Assembly: GCF_030362795.1 (NCBI RefSeq)
Contig: NZ_JAUCBM010000001.1
Coordinates: 186,001 to 250,000 of the forward strand
Origin: Pseudochrobactrum kiredjianiae
GTDB taxonomy: Bacteria; Pseudomonadota; Alphaproteobacteria; Rhizobiales; Rhizobiaceae
Direction of reading: 5' to 3'
DNA length: 64,000 bases
Part shown: positions 17,604-26,785 of the stretch, piece by piece
How positions within the stretch are numbered: position 1 is the stretch's first letter
Layout: each line of letters begins with the position of its first letter
Position numbers and translations under genes: made by a program
Notes under the pieces: generated by a model
The model's input: only the letters and a program-made list of their open reading frames with translations
Database searches by the model: none
What the model was told of the DNA's origin: nothing

Positions 17604-20021
17604 ATGAAATTCACGCTTTCCTGGCTCAAGGATCACCTTGAAACCGATGCTACACTGGAAGAAATCCTTGAAAAGCTGACAGATATTGGTCTGGAAGTGG
17701 ACGGGGTTGATGACCGCGCTAGCTTCAAAACATTTAAAATCGCCAAAGTGCTGACCGCAGTTCCGCATCCGGATGCGGATAAGCTGCGCGTTCTCACTGT
17801 GGATACCGGTGAAGGTCAGCCGGTACAGGTTGTGTGCGGGGCACCGAATGCCCGCGCCGGTCTGGTGGGCGTGCTCGGCAAGCCCGGGGATTATGTACCG
17901 GGTCTGGATGTCACACTATCCGTCGGCAAAATCCGTGGCGTGGAGAGCTTCGGCATGATGTGTTCTGAGCGCGAGCTGGAATTGTCTGACGAACATAACG
18001 GCATTATTGATCTGCCCGAAGATGCGCCTGTTGGCCAGAGCTTTGCGGCCTATATGGGTATTGATGATCCGATCATTGAAGTCGGTCTCACGCCTAACCG
18101 TGCGGATTGCACCGGTGTGCATGGTATTGCCCGTGATCTGGCTGCTGCCGGTCTTGGCAAGCTCAAAGGTGATGTGATTGCACCGGTTAAAGGTGCTGGT
18201 GCGACACCGGTTAAAGTGATCCTCGATCAAGACTCTGACAAGCCGTTCTGTAATGGTTTTGCCTTGCGTCTCGTTAAGGGCGTTAAAAACGGCCCGAGCC
18301 CGAAATGGCTGCAACAGCGCCTGACAGCAATTGGCCTGCGTCCGATCAATGCGCTCGTAGATATCACCAATTATGTGACGTTTGATTATGGTCGTCCGCT
18401 GCATGTGTTTGATGCTGCCAAAGTGCAGGGCAACCTGACCGTTCGCGCTGCCAAAGAAGGGGAAACCGTGCTGGCACTGGATCAGCGCGAATATAAGCTC
18501 TCAGATAATCATTATGTGATTGCCGATGAAAAAGGCGTGGAATCCATTGCCGGTATCATGGGCGGTGAACATTCCGGTTGCGATGAAAACACCACTGATG
18601 TGCTGATTGAATCCGCGCTCTGGGACGCACGTATGATTGCGCGTACCGGCCGTGAGCTGGGTATCATCACCGATGCACGCTATCGTTTTGAACGCGGTGT
18701 TGATCCCGAAATGATGGAAGCCGGTGTGGAACTGGCGACAAAACTGGTGCTGGATTTCTGCGGCGGTGAGCCAACTGAAACAGAAACTGTTGGTTATACA
18801 CCTTATAGCCCGCGCACCATTGAGTTTCCGGTATCGGAAGTCAAACGCCTGACAGGTCTTGAAGTCGCTTATCAGGATGCTGCTGACATTCTGACACGTC
18901 TAGGCTTTGCCGTTGAAGGCGATGGCAAAGCTGTTCTGCAGGTCAAGGTGCCGTCATGGCGCGGTGACGTGGAAGGCAAGGCTGATCTGGTTGAAGAAGT
19001 GATGCGTATTCACGGCATCAATCAGATTGAACCGCAGCCGCTGCCGAATATGGGCAGTGTAAACACCAAAATCCTGACCACGCTGCAAATCCGTACCCGT
19101 CTTGCCAAACGTATTCTGGCAACACGCGGCATGATGGAAGCAGTGACCTATTCCTTCATCTCGGAAGCGCAGGCGAAAGCCTTTGGCGGTGGCAAGTCGG
19201 AACTGAAGCTGGCAAACCCGATTGCTGCGGATATGTCGGATATGCGCCCTTCGCTATTGCCTGGTCTGCTCTCGGCAGCGCAGCGCAATGCTGACCGTGG
19301 TTTTGCTGATCTGGCGCTGTTTGAAGTGTCGGGCACCTATGAAGGCGATAAGCCTGAAGACCAGCGCCGTGTCGCTGGCGGTATCCGTCGCGGTACAGCC
19401 GGTGTTGAAGGTGCTGGGCGCTTCTGGTCGGGCAATGCGCAGAATGTTGGTGTGTTTGATGCCAAAGCCGATGCGCTGGCTGTTCTTGAAGCCTGTGGTG
19501 CACCGGTTGACCGCATTCAGGTCGAAGCCGGTGGTCCGTCATGGTATCATCCGGGGCGTTCCGGTACGCTGAAGCTCGGCCCTAAAGTGGTGCTGGGGTA
19601 TTTCGGTGAGTTCCATCCAGATGCGCTTGAACTGCTAGATGTGTCCGGCGCTCTGTGCGGCTTTGAAGTGTTTATTGATGCGATTCCTGAACCTAAGCAG
19701 AAGTCTGGTGCGACCAAGCCTGCTCTGACACTGTCGCAGTTCCAGAGTGTGAAACGTGACTTTGCTTTTGTCGTCGACAGCACAGTTGAAGCAGCAGCAA
19801 TTGTTCGTGCGGTTAATTCTGCCGAGAAGAAGCTGATTGCGGGTGCGCAGGTTTTCGATATCTTTACCGGCACATCGCTGGGTGAGGGCAAAAAATCTGT
19901 TGCAGTGGAAGTGATCTTGCAGCCGCTTGATCGCACACTGACCGATGAAGATCTGGAAGCAACAGCCAAGCGTATCGTCGAAGCTGTTACTAAACAGACC
20001 GGCGGCACATTACGCGGCTAA
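17604..20021 (+). CDS. pheT: Phenylalanine--tRNA ligase beta subunit
   Basis: 805-residue subunit with the expected domain order: N-terminal OB-fold tRNA-binding domain (about 40-150), B3/B4 editing domain ([18 protein letters not shown]), B5 domain, a core-like domain ([12 protein letters not shown]) and the C-terminal FDX-ACB anticodon-binding domain ([14 protein letters not shown]). Full family length. It forms the alpha2-beta2 enzyme with PheS. AGGAAAAGG lies before the start. Confidence 0.96.
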   Translation: MKFTLSWLKDHLETDATLEEILEKLTDIGLEVDGVDDRASFKTFKIAKVLTAVPHPDADKLRVLTVDTGEGQPVQVVCGAPNARAGLVGVLGKPGDYVPGLDVTLSVGKIRGVESFGMMCSERELELSDEHNGIIDLPEDAPVGQSFAAYMGIDDPIIEVGLTPNRADCTGVHGIARDLAAAGLGKLKGDVIAPVKGAGATPVKVILDQDSDKPFCNGFALRLVKGVKNGPSPKWLQQRLTAIGLRPINALVDITNYVTFDYGRPLHVFDAAKVQGNLTVRAAKEGETVLALDQREYKLSDNHYVIADEKGVESIAGIMGGEHSGCDENTTDVLIESALWDARMIARTGRELGIITDARYRFERGVDPEMMEAGVELATKLVLDFCGGEPTETETVGYTPYSPRTIEFPVSEVKRLTGLEVAYQDAADILTRLGFAVEGDGKAVLQVKVPSWRGDVEGKADLVEEVMRIHGINQIEPQPLPNMGSVNTKILTTLQIRTRLAKRILATRGMMEAVTYSFISEAQAKAFGGGKSELKLANPIAADMSDMRPSLLPGLLSAAQRNADRGFADLALFEVSGTYEGDKPEDQRRVAGGIRRGTAGVEGAGRFWSGNAQNVGVFDAKADALAVLEACGAPVDRIQVEAGGPSWYHPGRSGTLKLGPKVVLGYFGEFHPDALELLDVSGALCGFEVFIDAIPEPKQKSGATKPALTLSQFQSVKRDFAFVVDSTVEAAAIVRAVNSAEKKLIAGAQVFDIFTGTSLGEGKKSVAVEVILQPLDRTLTDEDLEATAKRIVEAVTKQTGGTLRG

Positions 20022-20042
20022 TACGCTGATACTGAAAACAAG

Positions 20043-20070
20043 AAACCCGCCATTCCGGCGGGTTTTTTCT
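20043..20070. terminator. Terminator between pheT and the VOC gene
   Basis: AAACCCGCC (20043-20051) with GGCGGGTTT (20057-20065) and a T-run, 21 bases after pheT. The convergent VOC gene ends at 20072, so the hairpin can serve both strands. Confidence 0.85.
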
Positions 20071-20071
20071 T

Positions 20072-20425
20072 TTAACCACGAAGGCCGATGCAATTGCCCC
20101 ACGGGTCGCGGATCTGGCACATGCGTAATCCGTCCTGAATATTTAACGGGCCGCGATAGAGAGTGCCGCCGACTGAAAGCATATGCGCGACAGCCTGCTC
20201 GAAATCTTCAACCTGCCAATAGACGACAGAACCGGCAGCGCCTGAGGCTACTTTTTCATCGGACGGCACAATTTCCAAATCAACAGAACCAATTTCGAGA
20301 TAGTCAAAGTCAAATGCTTCCAGCCGCTGTAGGACAGCCTGCGGAAAAGCGCGCTGATACCATTGCAGGGCTTGAGCAACATCACTGACATGGATGAGGA
20401 CGGAGGCGATTGTCTGATTGGTCAT
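20072..20425 (-). CDS. VOC-family (glyoxalase/bleomycin-resistance fold) protein
   Basis: 117-residue vicinal-oxygen-chelate fold protein made of two beta-alpha-beta-beta-beta repeats. Visible blocks are SVLIHVSDVAQALQWYQRAF at the start and QIRDPWGNCIGL at the end. Metal or substrate residues cannot be assigned with certainty. It is followed upstream by the GFA gene with a six-base gap (20426-20431), so the two are probably co-transcribed. Function unknown beyond the fold. Confidence 0.8.
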   Translation of the reverse strand: MTNQTIASVLIHVSDVAQALQWYQRAFPQAVLQRLEAFDFDYLEIGSVDLEIVPSDEKVASGAAGSVVYWQVEDFEQAVAHMLSVGGTLYRGPLNIQDGLRMCQIRDPWGNCIGLRG

Positions 20426-20431
20426 GTGGCT

Positions 20432-20818
20432 CTATCGGCGATCCGGATGCCACCAGTCGGGCTTCATATCTTCAAAAGACGTATATTCCGGTGCAAATTC
20501 CGGCTGATTATTATCGTCGATACAGCCAAGCAGTAAAGCAATCACCGGCTCATCATCAATTGCCCCGATGGAGCTGCCACAGGCAGAGCAGAAAGCGCGC
20601 TTGGAATAATGGGATGAGCGATAGCTGGCAGGTTCTCCGCCTTCACCTGTCCAGCGCACGGCTTGTGCTGCGAATTCTACCCAAACGGCAGTGAGTGCGC
20701 CGGTATGCTGCTGGCAGTTTTTGCAGCAGCAGCTATGTGGTTTGAGTTTTAAAGGGTCACTTTGTGCTTCAAAACGGATTGAGCCGCACAGACAGCCGCC
20801 GCTATAGGTTTTCATCAT
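20432..20818 (-). CDS. GFA-family (glutathione-dependent formaldehyde-activating-like) protein
   Basis: 128-residue zinc protein of the GFA/CENP-V fold. The cysteine pattern is complete: GGCLCGSIRFEA, CCCKNCQQHTGA and FCSACGSSIG. The name comes from Paracoccus Gfa; most members have unknown substrates. Two adjacent ATGs begin the frame (20818 or 20815) and the ribosome site is weak. It lies between the TetR gene and the VOC gene on the same strand. Confidence 0.85.
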   Translation of the reverse strand: MMKTYSGGCLCGSIRFEAQSDPLKLKPHSCCCKNCQQHTGALTAVWVEFAAQAVRWTGEGGEPASYRSSHYSKRAFCSACGSSIGAIDDEPVIALLLGCIDDNNQPEFAPEYTSFEDMKPDWWHPDRR

Positions 20819-20841
20819 GGTAGTTCTGATGTCCCGGTTCG

Positions 20842-21450
20842 TCAGGCAGCTACTGTTACCCGCTTCGGCATCGCACGCATAGCCATTTCAATAATGCTTT
20901 GTACAGCTTCCCTGCTGCCGCCATCGCGCGCTTCATAGGAGAGGCTCTGCAACATGGCATGGTAGAACTCTGCCATTTGGGTCAGATCTGTGCCTTCAGG
21001 AAGATCACCATCTTTTATAGCGCGCTCACAACGGGCGTAAATCCGGTCAAAAGAATCTTGCCTGATAGTTTTAAGAAACTCTTTGACCTGTTTGTTTTCC
21101 GGCTTGCACTGGATACTGCTGACGCTGACCATGCAACCGCCTGCAGGGCAGGCATAGGTTTTATCTGCATGTGTTTCCAGCATGGCGCGAATGCCCTGCT
21201 GAATGGTAACAGCCTGATCCAAGGCAACAAGCGGCGCACCGCCGATCGTTGCAGTATAGTAATCCACAGCTTCACGGAAGGCCTGCTCCTTGGAGCCGAA
21301 GGCTGCATAAAAGCTGGGCGGTGTAATACCGATGGCCGCAGTAAAGTCGTTAATCTGGGCGCATTCATAGCCTTTTTCCCAGAAAACCTTCATCACACTG
21401 TCCAGCGCAACTTCCCTGTCGAAACTGCGGGGTCTGCCGCGTAAAGCCAT
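20842..21450 (-). CDS. TetR-family transcriptional regulator
   Basis: 202-residue regulator with an N-terminal helix-turn-helix (residues about 10-55; GRPRSFDREVALDSVMKVFWEKGYE, then ITPPSFYAAFGSKEQAF) and an all-helical ligand domain. The start at 21450 (MALRGRPR) has AAAGG before it; an in-frame codon 36 bases upstream is less likely. Transcribed divergently from an MFS transporter over a gap holding a nested inverted repeat, which suggests it represses that transporter and itself. Confidence 0.9.
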   Translation of the reverse strand: MALRGRPRSFDREVALDSVMKVFWEKGYECAQINDFTAAIGITPPSFYAAFGSKEQAFREAVDYYTATIGGAPLVALDQAVTIQQGIRAMLETHADKTYACPAGGCMVSVSSIQCKPENKQVKEFLKTIRQDSFDRIYARCERAIKDGDLPEGTDLTQMAEFYHAMLQSLSYEARDGGSREAVQSIIEMAMRAMPKRVTVAA

Positions 21451-21477
21451 CTCATACCTTTCTTTAGTATGTCTTAT

Positions 21478-21518
21478 ATAATTCACTTGACCGCAGCATT
21501 CAAGTTGTTATGAATTAT
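21478..21518. promoter_or_regulatory. Candidate TetR operator between the divergent tetR and MFS genes
   Basis: A nested inverted repeat: outer arms ATAATTCA (21478-21485) and TGAATTAT (21511-21518), inner arms ACTTGA (21485-21490) and TCAAGT (21500-21505). It lies centrally in the gap of about 95 bases between the two start codons. The position and symmetry fit an operator for the adjacent regulator. Confidence 0.5.
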
Positions 21519-21547
21519 GTAATCTTCACTACACAATGAGATTCACG

Positions 21548-22783
21548 ATGAATGATATTTGCGATTCTGCGCTAGCCGCAGAACGAGCGCCTGATATTTC
21601 TGTTAGCACAATTGTCAAATCCGGAACGGATAAACCTGCAATTCCGCTGGTTGTTTATTGCTTATCACTTGGTTTTTTTGCTCTTACCACGTCGGAACTG
21701 ATGATTTCCGGCATGTTGCCGTCACTACAGCTGGCATTCGGCCGCTCGATTGCCGATATCGGTAATTTGATTTCGCTCTATGCTATGGGCATGGTTGTTG
21801 GTGGCCCGCTGGTAACGATCCTGTTTCTGGCACTGAAAATCGAGAATAAACGCGGGCTTTTGTTTCTGCTGATTTTCTATGCATTGGCACAAAGCGTGGC
21901 GGCCTCAACCAGTAATTTTGAAGTGCTGATGGTAGCGCGCGTTGTAACCGGCATGGCAGCGGCGACAAGTTTCGGCCTGATGTTGGCGATCACCGCCCAA
22001 TTGGTTGATCCGGGTATTCGCGGACGTGCCTCATCTCTGGTTTTTGCGGGATTGATGATTTGTACGGTGTTCGGTGTGCCTGCTGCCACTGTGATTGACC
22101 ATGCATTTGGCTGGCGTGCCAGTTTCTGGGCGATTGTGGTGCTGGTGCTGTTTTGTGCGCTGGTCATTGCACTGAAAATTGAAACTGCGCCGGAAGGCAA
22201 GGCTGCCGATCTGCGCTCGGAACTGAAGGAAATGGCTAAGCCGAAACTCTGGGCTGCCTATACAACCAGCGCGCTGGTCATCGGTTCGTCTTTTGCAGCT
22301 TACAGTTATTTTTCACCGATTATGACGGAACTATCCGGTTTTACCGCAGCACAGGTGCCGGTGCTTCTGGCAGTTTATGGTGCGGGTAATATCCTTGGTA
22401 ATTATATCGCGGGACGTTTTGCGGATCGTTATACTTTCAAAACGCTGGCGATCGGTATCAGTCTGATGGTCTTTGCGATGTTGCTCTTTGCTTGTCTGGC
22501 GACATCGAAGATTGCTGCTGTGGCTGCAATCGTAATGATCGGTCTGACCGGTATCGCGCTTAATCCGGCTCTGGTTGCCCGTGTTATGCGCATTGCCCAT
22601 CCGGGCGCATTGGTCAATGCCATGCATGCCTCGGTGATCAATATTGGACTGGCTTTTGGTCCATGGGCAGGCGGTCTGGCAATTTCTTCAGGTCTGGGGC
22701 TGAATGCATCGCTCTTTGTAGGTTTTGGTATGGCATTGGCCGGATTACTGACGATTCTGCCACGCGCTCTACGCAACGTATAA
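21548..22783 (+). CDS. MFS transporter, DHA1 (drug/arabinose efflux-like) family
   Basis: About 411-residue major-facilitator protein with 12 hydrophobic segments. Relatives are AraJ/YdhP-type efflux proteins (LTTSELMISGMLPSL near helix 1, MARVVTGMAAATSFGLML in the middle). Start is uncertain: ATG at 21548 (MNDIC) or four codons earlier at 21536; neither has a strong ribosome site. Divergent from a TetR regulator, which points to inducible efflux. Substrate unknown. Confidence 0.85.
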   Translation: MNDICDSALAAERAPDISVSTIVKSGTDKPAIPLVVYCLSLGFFALTTSELMISGMLPSLQLAFGRSIADIGNLISLYAMGMVVGGPLVTILFLALKIENKRGLLFLLIFYALAQSVAASTSNFEVLMVARVVTGMAAATSFGLMLAITAQLVDPGIRGRASSLVFAGLMICTVFGVPAATVIDHAFGWRASFWAIVVLVLFCALVIALKIETAPEGKAADLRSELKEMAKPKLWAAYTTSALVIGSSFAAYSYFSPIMTELSGFTAAQVPVLLAVYGAGNILGNYIAGRFADRYTFKTLAIGISLMVFAMLLFACLATSKIAAVAAIVMIGLTGIALNPALVARVMRIAHPGALVNAMHASVINIGLAFGPWAGGLAISSGLGLNASLFVGFGMALAGLLTILPRALRNV

Positions 22784-22805
22784 AATCGCCACCAGTTTAA
22801 AAATG

Positions 22806-22837
22806 AAAACGCTGCCTGTGAAAACAGGCAGCGTTTT
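22806..22837. terminator. Bidirectional terminator between MFS and AKR genes
   Basis: Perfect 14-bp stem AAAACGCTGCCTGT with its complement around a GAAA loop, between convergent genes. Confidence 0.9.
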
Positions 22838-22852
22838 GCGTTTCAGAGTTGA

Positions 22853-23872
<1,020 letters not shown>

Positions 23873-23956
23873 TCAACCGATGATGAAAACATATGCTTGT
23901 TCTCACTGTTCGATAATCCCACTTTATTTTTACGTGCTGTTCTGTAAAACAGATCA

Positions 23957-24841
23957 ATGAAACGATCACAGCTCTCTCAATTAGCGGTTTTTGCTGCTGT
24001 TGCCGATCATGGTAGTTTTCGTGCGGCGGCAAAAGATCTGGCTATTGCGCCTTCCGCGGTCAGTCAGGCTGTTGCACAGCTTGAAACGGCTCTCGGTATA
24101 ACCTTACTGTCACGCACCACACGTTCAGTCCATCTGACAGAAGCAGGGCAGAAGCTACTCACTGAACTGGCACCGGCATTAGGCAATATTGATGCCGCAT
24201 TGCAGACAGTGCAGGATATGCGCTCCCAACCTGCTGGCACGGTAAAAGTCAGCACACCGCGTTCAGCCGCACATATTTTTCTGGCGCCAAAATTCAAAAA
24301 ATTTGGTGAGGCCTATCCGGATATTATACTGGATATCCACATTGAGGACCAATTTGTGGATATTGTCGCGGCTGGCTTTGATGCCGGTATCCGTCTGGGA
24401 GAAAGTCTCGCAAAAGATATGATTGCGGTGCCGCTCGGGCGTCCCTTGCGCTGTCCGGTTGTCGCTTCCCCTGCCTATCTGGAACAATATGGCACACCGC
24501 AGCACCCGCAGGATTTAATTGCGCATCGTTGTATCCTGAAGCGGTTTGCCTCGGGTGGCTTGCATCAGTGGGAGTTTGAAAAACAAGGGCACAAGCTGAA
24601 CGTGACCCTCACTGGTCCGCTGATACTGGATGATAATCACCTCCTGTTGCAGGCAGCACTGGATGGTGCAGGGCTTGTCTCATTACTGGAGCCTTATGTA
24701 GTCGATTATCTGCAAAATGGCATGCTGGCAGAGATATTGCCGGACTGGGCACAACAATTTCCGGGCATGTATATTTATTATCCGAACCGGCGTAACATGC
24801 GTCCGGCGCTTCGTGCTTTTATTGATTTTTTCAAATTATAA
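23957..24841 (+). CDS. LysR-family transcriptional regulator
   Basis: 294-residue regulator with a winged helix-turn-helix at residues 1-60 (FAAVADHGSFRAAAKDLAIAPSAVSQAV) and a periplasmic-binding-like effector domain. Resembles the AaeR/DmlR type that sits beside an oxidoreductase. It is divergent from the aldo/keto reductase, with a 123-base gap, and only 14 bases ahead of the nucleotidyltransferase gene, so it may head a three-gene transcript. Confidence 0.9.
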   Translation: MKRSQLSQLAVFAAVADHGSFRAAAKDLAIAPSAVSQAVAQLETALGITLLSRTTRSVHLTEAGQKLLTELAPALGNIDAALQTVQDMRSQPAGTVKVSTPRSAAHIFLAPKFKKFGEAYPDIILDIHIEDQFVDIVAAGFDAGIRLGESLAKDMIAVPLGRPLRCPVVASPAYLEQYGTPQHPQDLIAHRCILKRFASGGLHQWEFEKQGHKLNVTLTGPLILDDNHLLLQAALDGAGLVSLLEPYVVDYLQNGMLAEILPDWAQQFPGMYIYYPNRRNMRPALRAFIDFFKL

Positions 24842-24855
24842 CGGACGGAAATCCC

Positions 24856-25473
24856 ATGTCGCATCTGCGTTATTCCGGCTTGCCTGCTGAGCAACAGCAA
24901 GCCGTTTTTCTGGATATTGTCCGTAACAGCCCGCTGCTGACAGATGTGCTGAACCGTGCACAGAGGCTGAATTTACCGGATTGGTATATTGTGTCCGGTG
25001 CCGTGTATAATCTGGTCTGGAATGTGCTGACCGGCAGGCCGGAAACTCATGGTATCAAGGATGTGGATCTGTTTTATTATGATGCATCCGACATATCCTA
25101 CGAGGCAGAAGACCGGATCATTAAAGCAGGTGAAGAGATATTCTCCGGTGTCACTTTGCCGGTTGAAATCCGCAATCAGGCGCGGGTGCATCTGTGGTAT
25201 GAAAAGCACTTCGGTTTGGTTTGCCCGCCTTTGCAATCAAGTAAAAACAGTATCGAACGCTTTGCGTCGAAAACCCATGCCGTGGGGATAAGACTGGAAC
25301 CGGATGGCAGGCTGGATTTTTATGCTCCTTTTGGTCTGGATGATATGTTCTCACTCCGCATGACACCTAATCCTGTGGCTGATAATCGGGAAACGCATCA
25401 TGTGAAAAGCCTGCGGGCACAGCAAAACTGGCCGGAAGTGACAGTTGTTCCCTGGCCGGAAGCGGCGGTATAA
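24856..25473 (+). CDS. Nucleotidyltransferase-family protein (COG3575, DUF925)
   Basis: 205-residue protein. The polymerase-beta-like motif is visible as SGAVYNLVWNVLTG, then IKDVDLFYYD with the two acidic residues. The C-terminal DMFSLRMTPNP and the conserved spacing fit the COG3575 family. The substrate is unknown. Start ATG at 24856, with ACGGA upstream. Sits in a tight row behind the LysR gene (14 bases) and before a Gfo/Idh oxidoreductase (24 bases). Confidence 0.8.
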   Translation: MSHLRYSGLPAEQQQAVFLDIVRNSPLLTDVLNRAQRLNLPDWYIVSGAVYNLVWNVLTGRPETHGIKDVDLFYYDASDISYEAEDRIIKAGEEIFSGVTLPVEIRNQARVHLWYEKHFGLVCPPLQSSKNSIERFASKTHAVGIRLEPDGRLDFYAPFGLDDMFSLRMTPNPVADNRETHHVKSLRAQQNWPEVTVVPWPEAAV

Positions 25474-25497
25474 AATTTAATTTCCAAGGAGTGCTCT

Positions 25498-26469
25498 ATG
25501 TTTCGCTGGGGAATTCTATCAACTGCCAATATTGGTATCACACAGGTGCTTCCGGCGATTGCCGCCTCTGAAACCGGTGTCATTCAGGGGGTCGCCAGCC
25601 GTGATGCAGCGCGTGCCCGTGCTGTTGCCGATCGTTTTAATGCGCCTTTGAGTTTCGGTTCTTATGAGGCATTGCTGGCAAGCGACCAGATCGACGGTGT
25701 TTATATTCCTCTGCCCACCTCGCAGCATATTGAATACTCGTTAAAAGCGGCAGAAGCCGGTAAGCATGTGTTGTGTGAAAAGCCGATTGCGCTGAAAGCA
25801 GGCGATATCGACCGGCTGATCGAAGCACGCGACCGCTGTCAGGTTGTGATCTCCGAAGCCTTTATGGTCTATTATCATCCGCAATGGGCAAAGGTGCGTG
25901 AACTGATCTCCTCCGGCCAGATTGGCCGTTTGCGCATGGTGCAGGGTTGTTTCACGTATTTTAATGATGATCCGGCGAATATGCGTAATCAGGTAGCCTT
26001 AGGTGGCGGCGCTCTGCCGGATATCGGTGTGTATCCGACGGTGGTGACACGGATGGTCACAGGTCAGGAGCCGCAGGAGGTTTTCGCCCGTATTGAGCGT
26101 GATCCGGATTTCGGCACAGACCGTTATGCTTCCGTACTGGCACGTTTTGCCGATTTCGATTTAAGTTTCTATGTGGCAACGCAGCTATCTGGGCGCCAGC
26201 AGATGGTTTTCCATGGCGATCAGGGCATGATTACAGTTCATACACCGTTCAATGCCGGAAAATATGATCATGCACGGGTGACATGGCATGATCGCTCCCA
26301 TACTTGCGCGCAGGAATGGACTTTTTCCAATGCGAACCAATATAGCTTGCAGGCTGATGCCTTTGTTCGTTTTGTGCGGGGGCAGGAAGAAATGCTGTTT
26401 AGCCTTGAAAACTCAAAAGCGAACCAACATGTTATTGACAAGATTTACGCCGCAGCAGAAAAGCTGTGA
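25498..26469 (+). CDS. Gfo/Idh/MocA-family oxidoreductase
   Basis: 323-residue NAD(P)-dependent dehydrogenase of sugars or related compounds. N-terminal Rossmann fold (WGILSTANIG at residues 4-13), the hallmark CEKPIAL around residue 99, and the GGGALPDIGVYP loop of the substrate domain. AAGGAG precedes the ATG. Last gene of the LysR-nucleotidyltransferase-oxidoreductase row. Substrate cannot be read from the sequence. Confidence 0.88.
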   Translation: MFRWGILSTANIGITQVLPAIAASETGVIQGVASRDAARARAVADRFNAPLSFGSYEALLASDQIDGVYIPLPTSQHIEYSLKAAEAGKHVLCEKPIALKAGDIDRLIEARDRCQVVISEAFMVYYHPQWAKVRELISSGQIGRLRMVQGCFTYFNDDPANMRNQVALGGGALPDIGVYPTVVTRMVTGQEPQEVFARIERDPDFGTDRYASVLARFADFDLSFYVATQLSGRQQMVFHGDQGMITVHTPFNAGKYDHARVTWHDRSHTCAQEWTFSNANQYSLQADAFVRFVRGQEEMLFSLENSKANQHVIDKIYAAAEKL

Positions 26470-26521
26470 ACGAAAGCATATCCCAAAACGCGGGAACCGT
26501 TTTTTGGACAGTATGTGCCAT
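26466..26521. repeat. Degenerate REP-like element, copy 1
   Basis: GCATATCCCAAAA, then a GGGAACCGTTTTTTGGACA stretch and TATGTGCC. It matches, on the opposite strand and with changes, the element at 42065-42106 (GTGCATCTTGTCCGAAAACC and onward). This is the recognisable rhizobial repeat family whose consensus reads about GCATCCCGAAAA, GGTTTTCGGACAAGATGC. It begins at the very end of the Gfo/Idh gene. Confidence 0.55.
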
Positions 26522-26632
26522 GCTTCCGACCGGTGATAAAATTTTAGATTTTGGAAAAATCGCAAAATTCGGTCAAAAAGTATGGAAAAGTGATCAAAAT
26601 GCGGGATTTTTGTCGCAAGTGCTGTGTTGTGT

Positions 26633-26662
26633 CTTGCAGTGAAAATGCCCCCTTCTTATATA
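26633..26662 (+). promoter_or_regulatory. RpoH-type heat-shock promoter of dnaK
   Basis: CTTG (26633-26636) and, 18 bases on, CTTATAT (26655-26661). This fits the alphaproteobacterial sigma-32 pattern CTTG-N18-CYTATNT. It lies about 125 bases before dnaK. A sigma-70 promoter with the same elements cannot be excluded. Confidence 0.65.
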
Positions 26663-26785
26663 CCCCTCGACAGGTGGCGATCAGGCGTTTAAAAGCCGGT
26701 TCGTTTTGTCAAAAACCCGATAGGGGCTGCCACATGGAATGCTCGGCAGAGGTCCCGGCAGTTCGCTGAATGGAGAAGAATGAAT

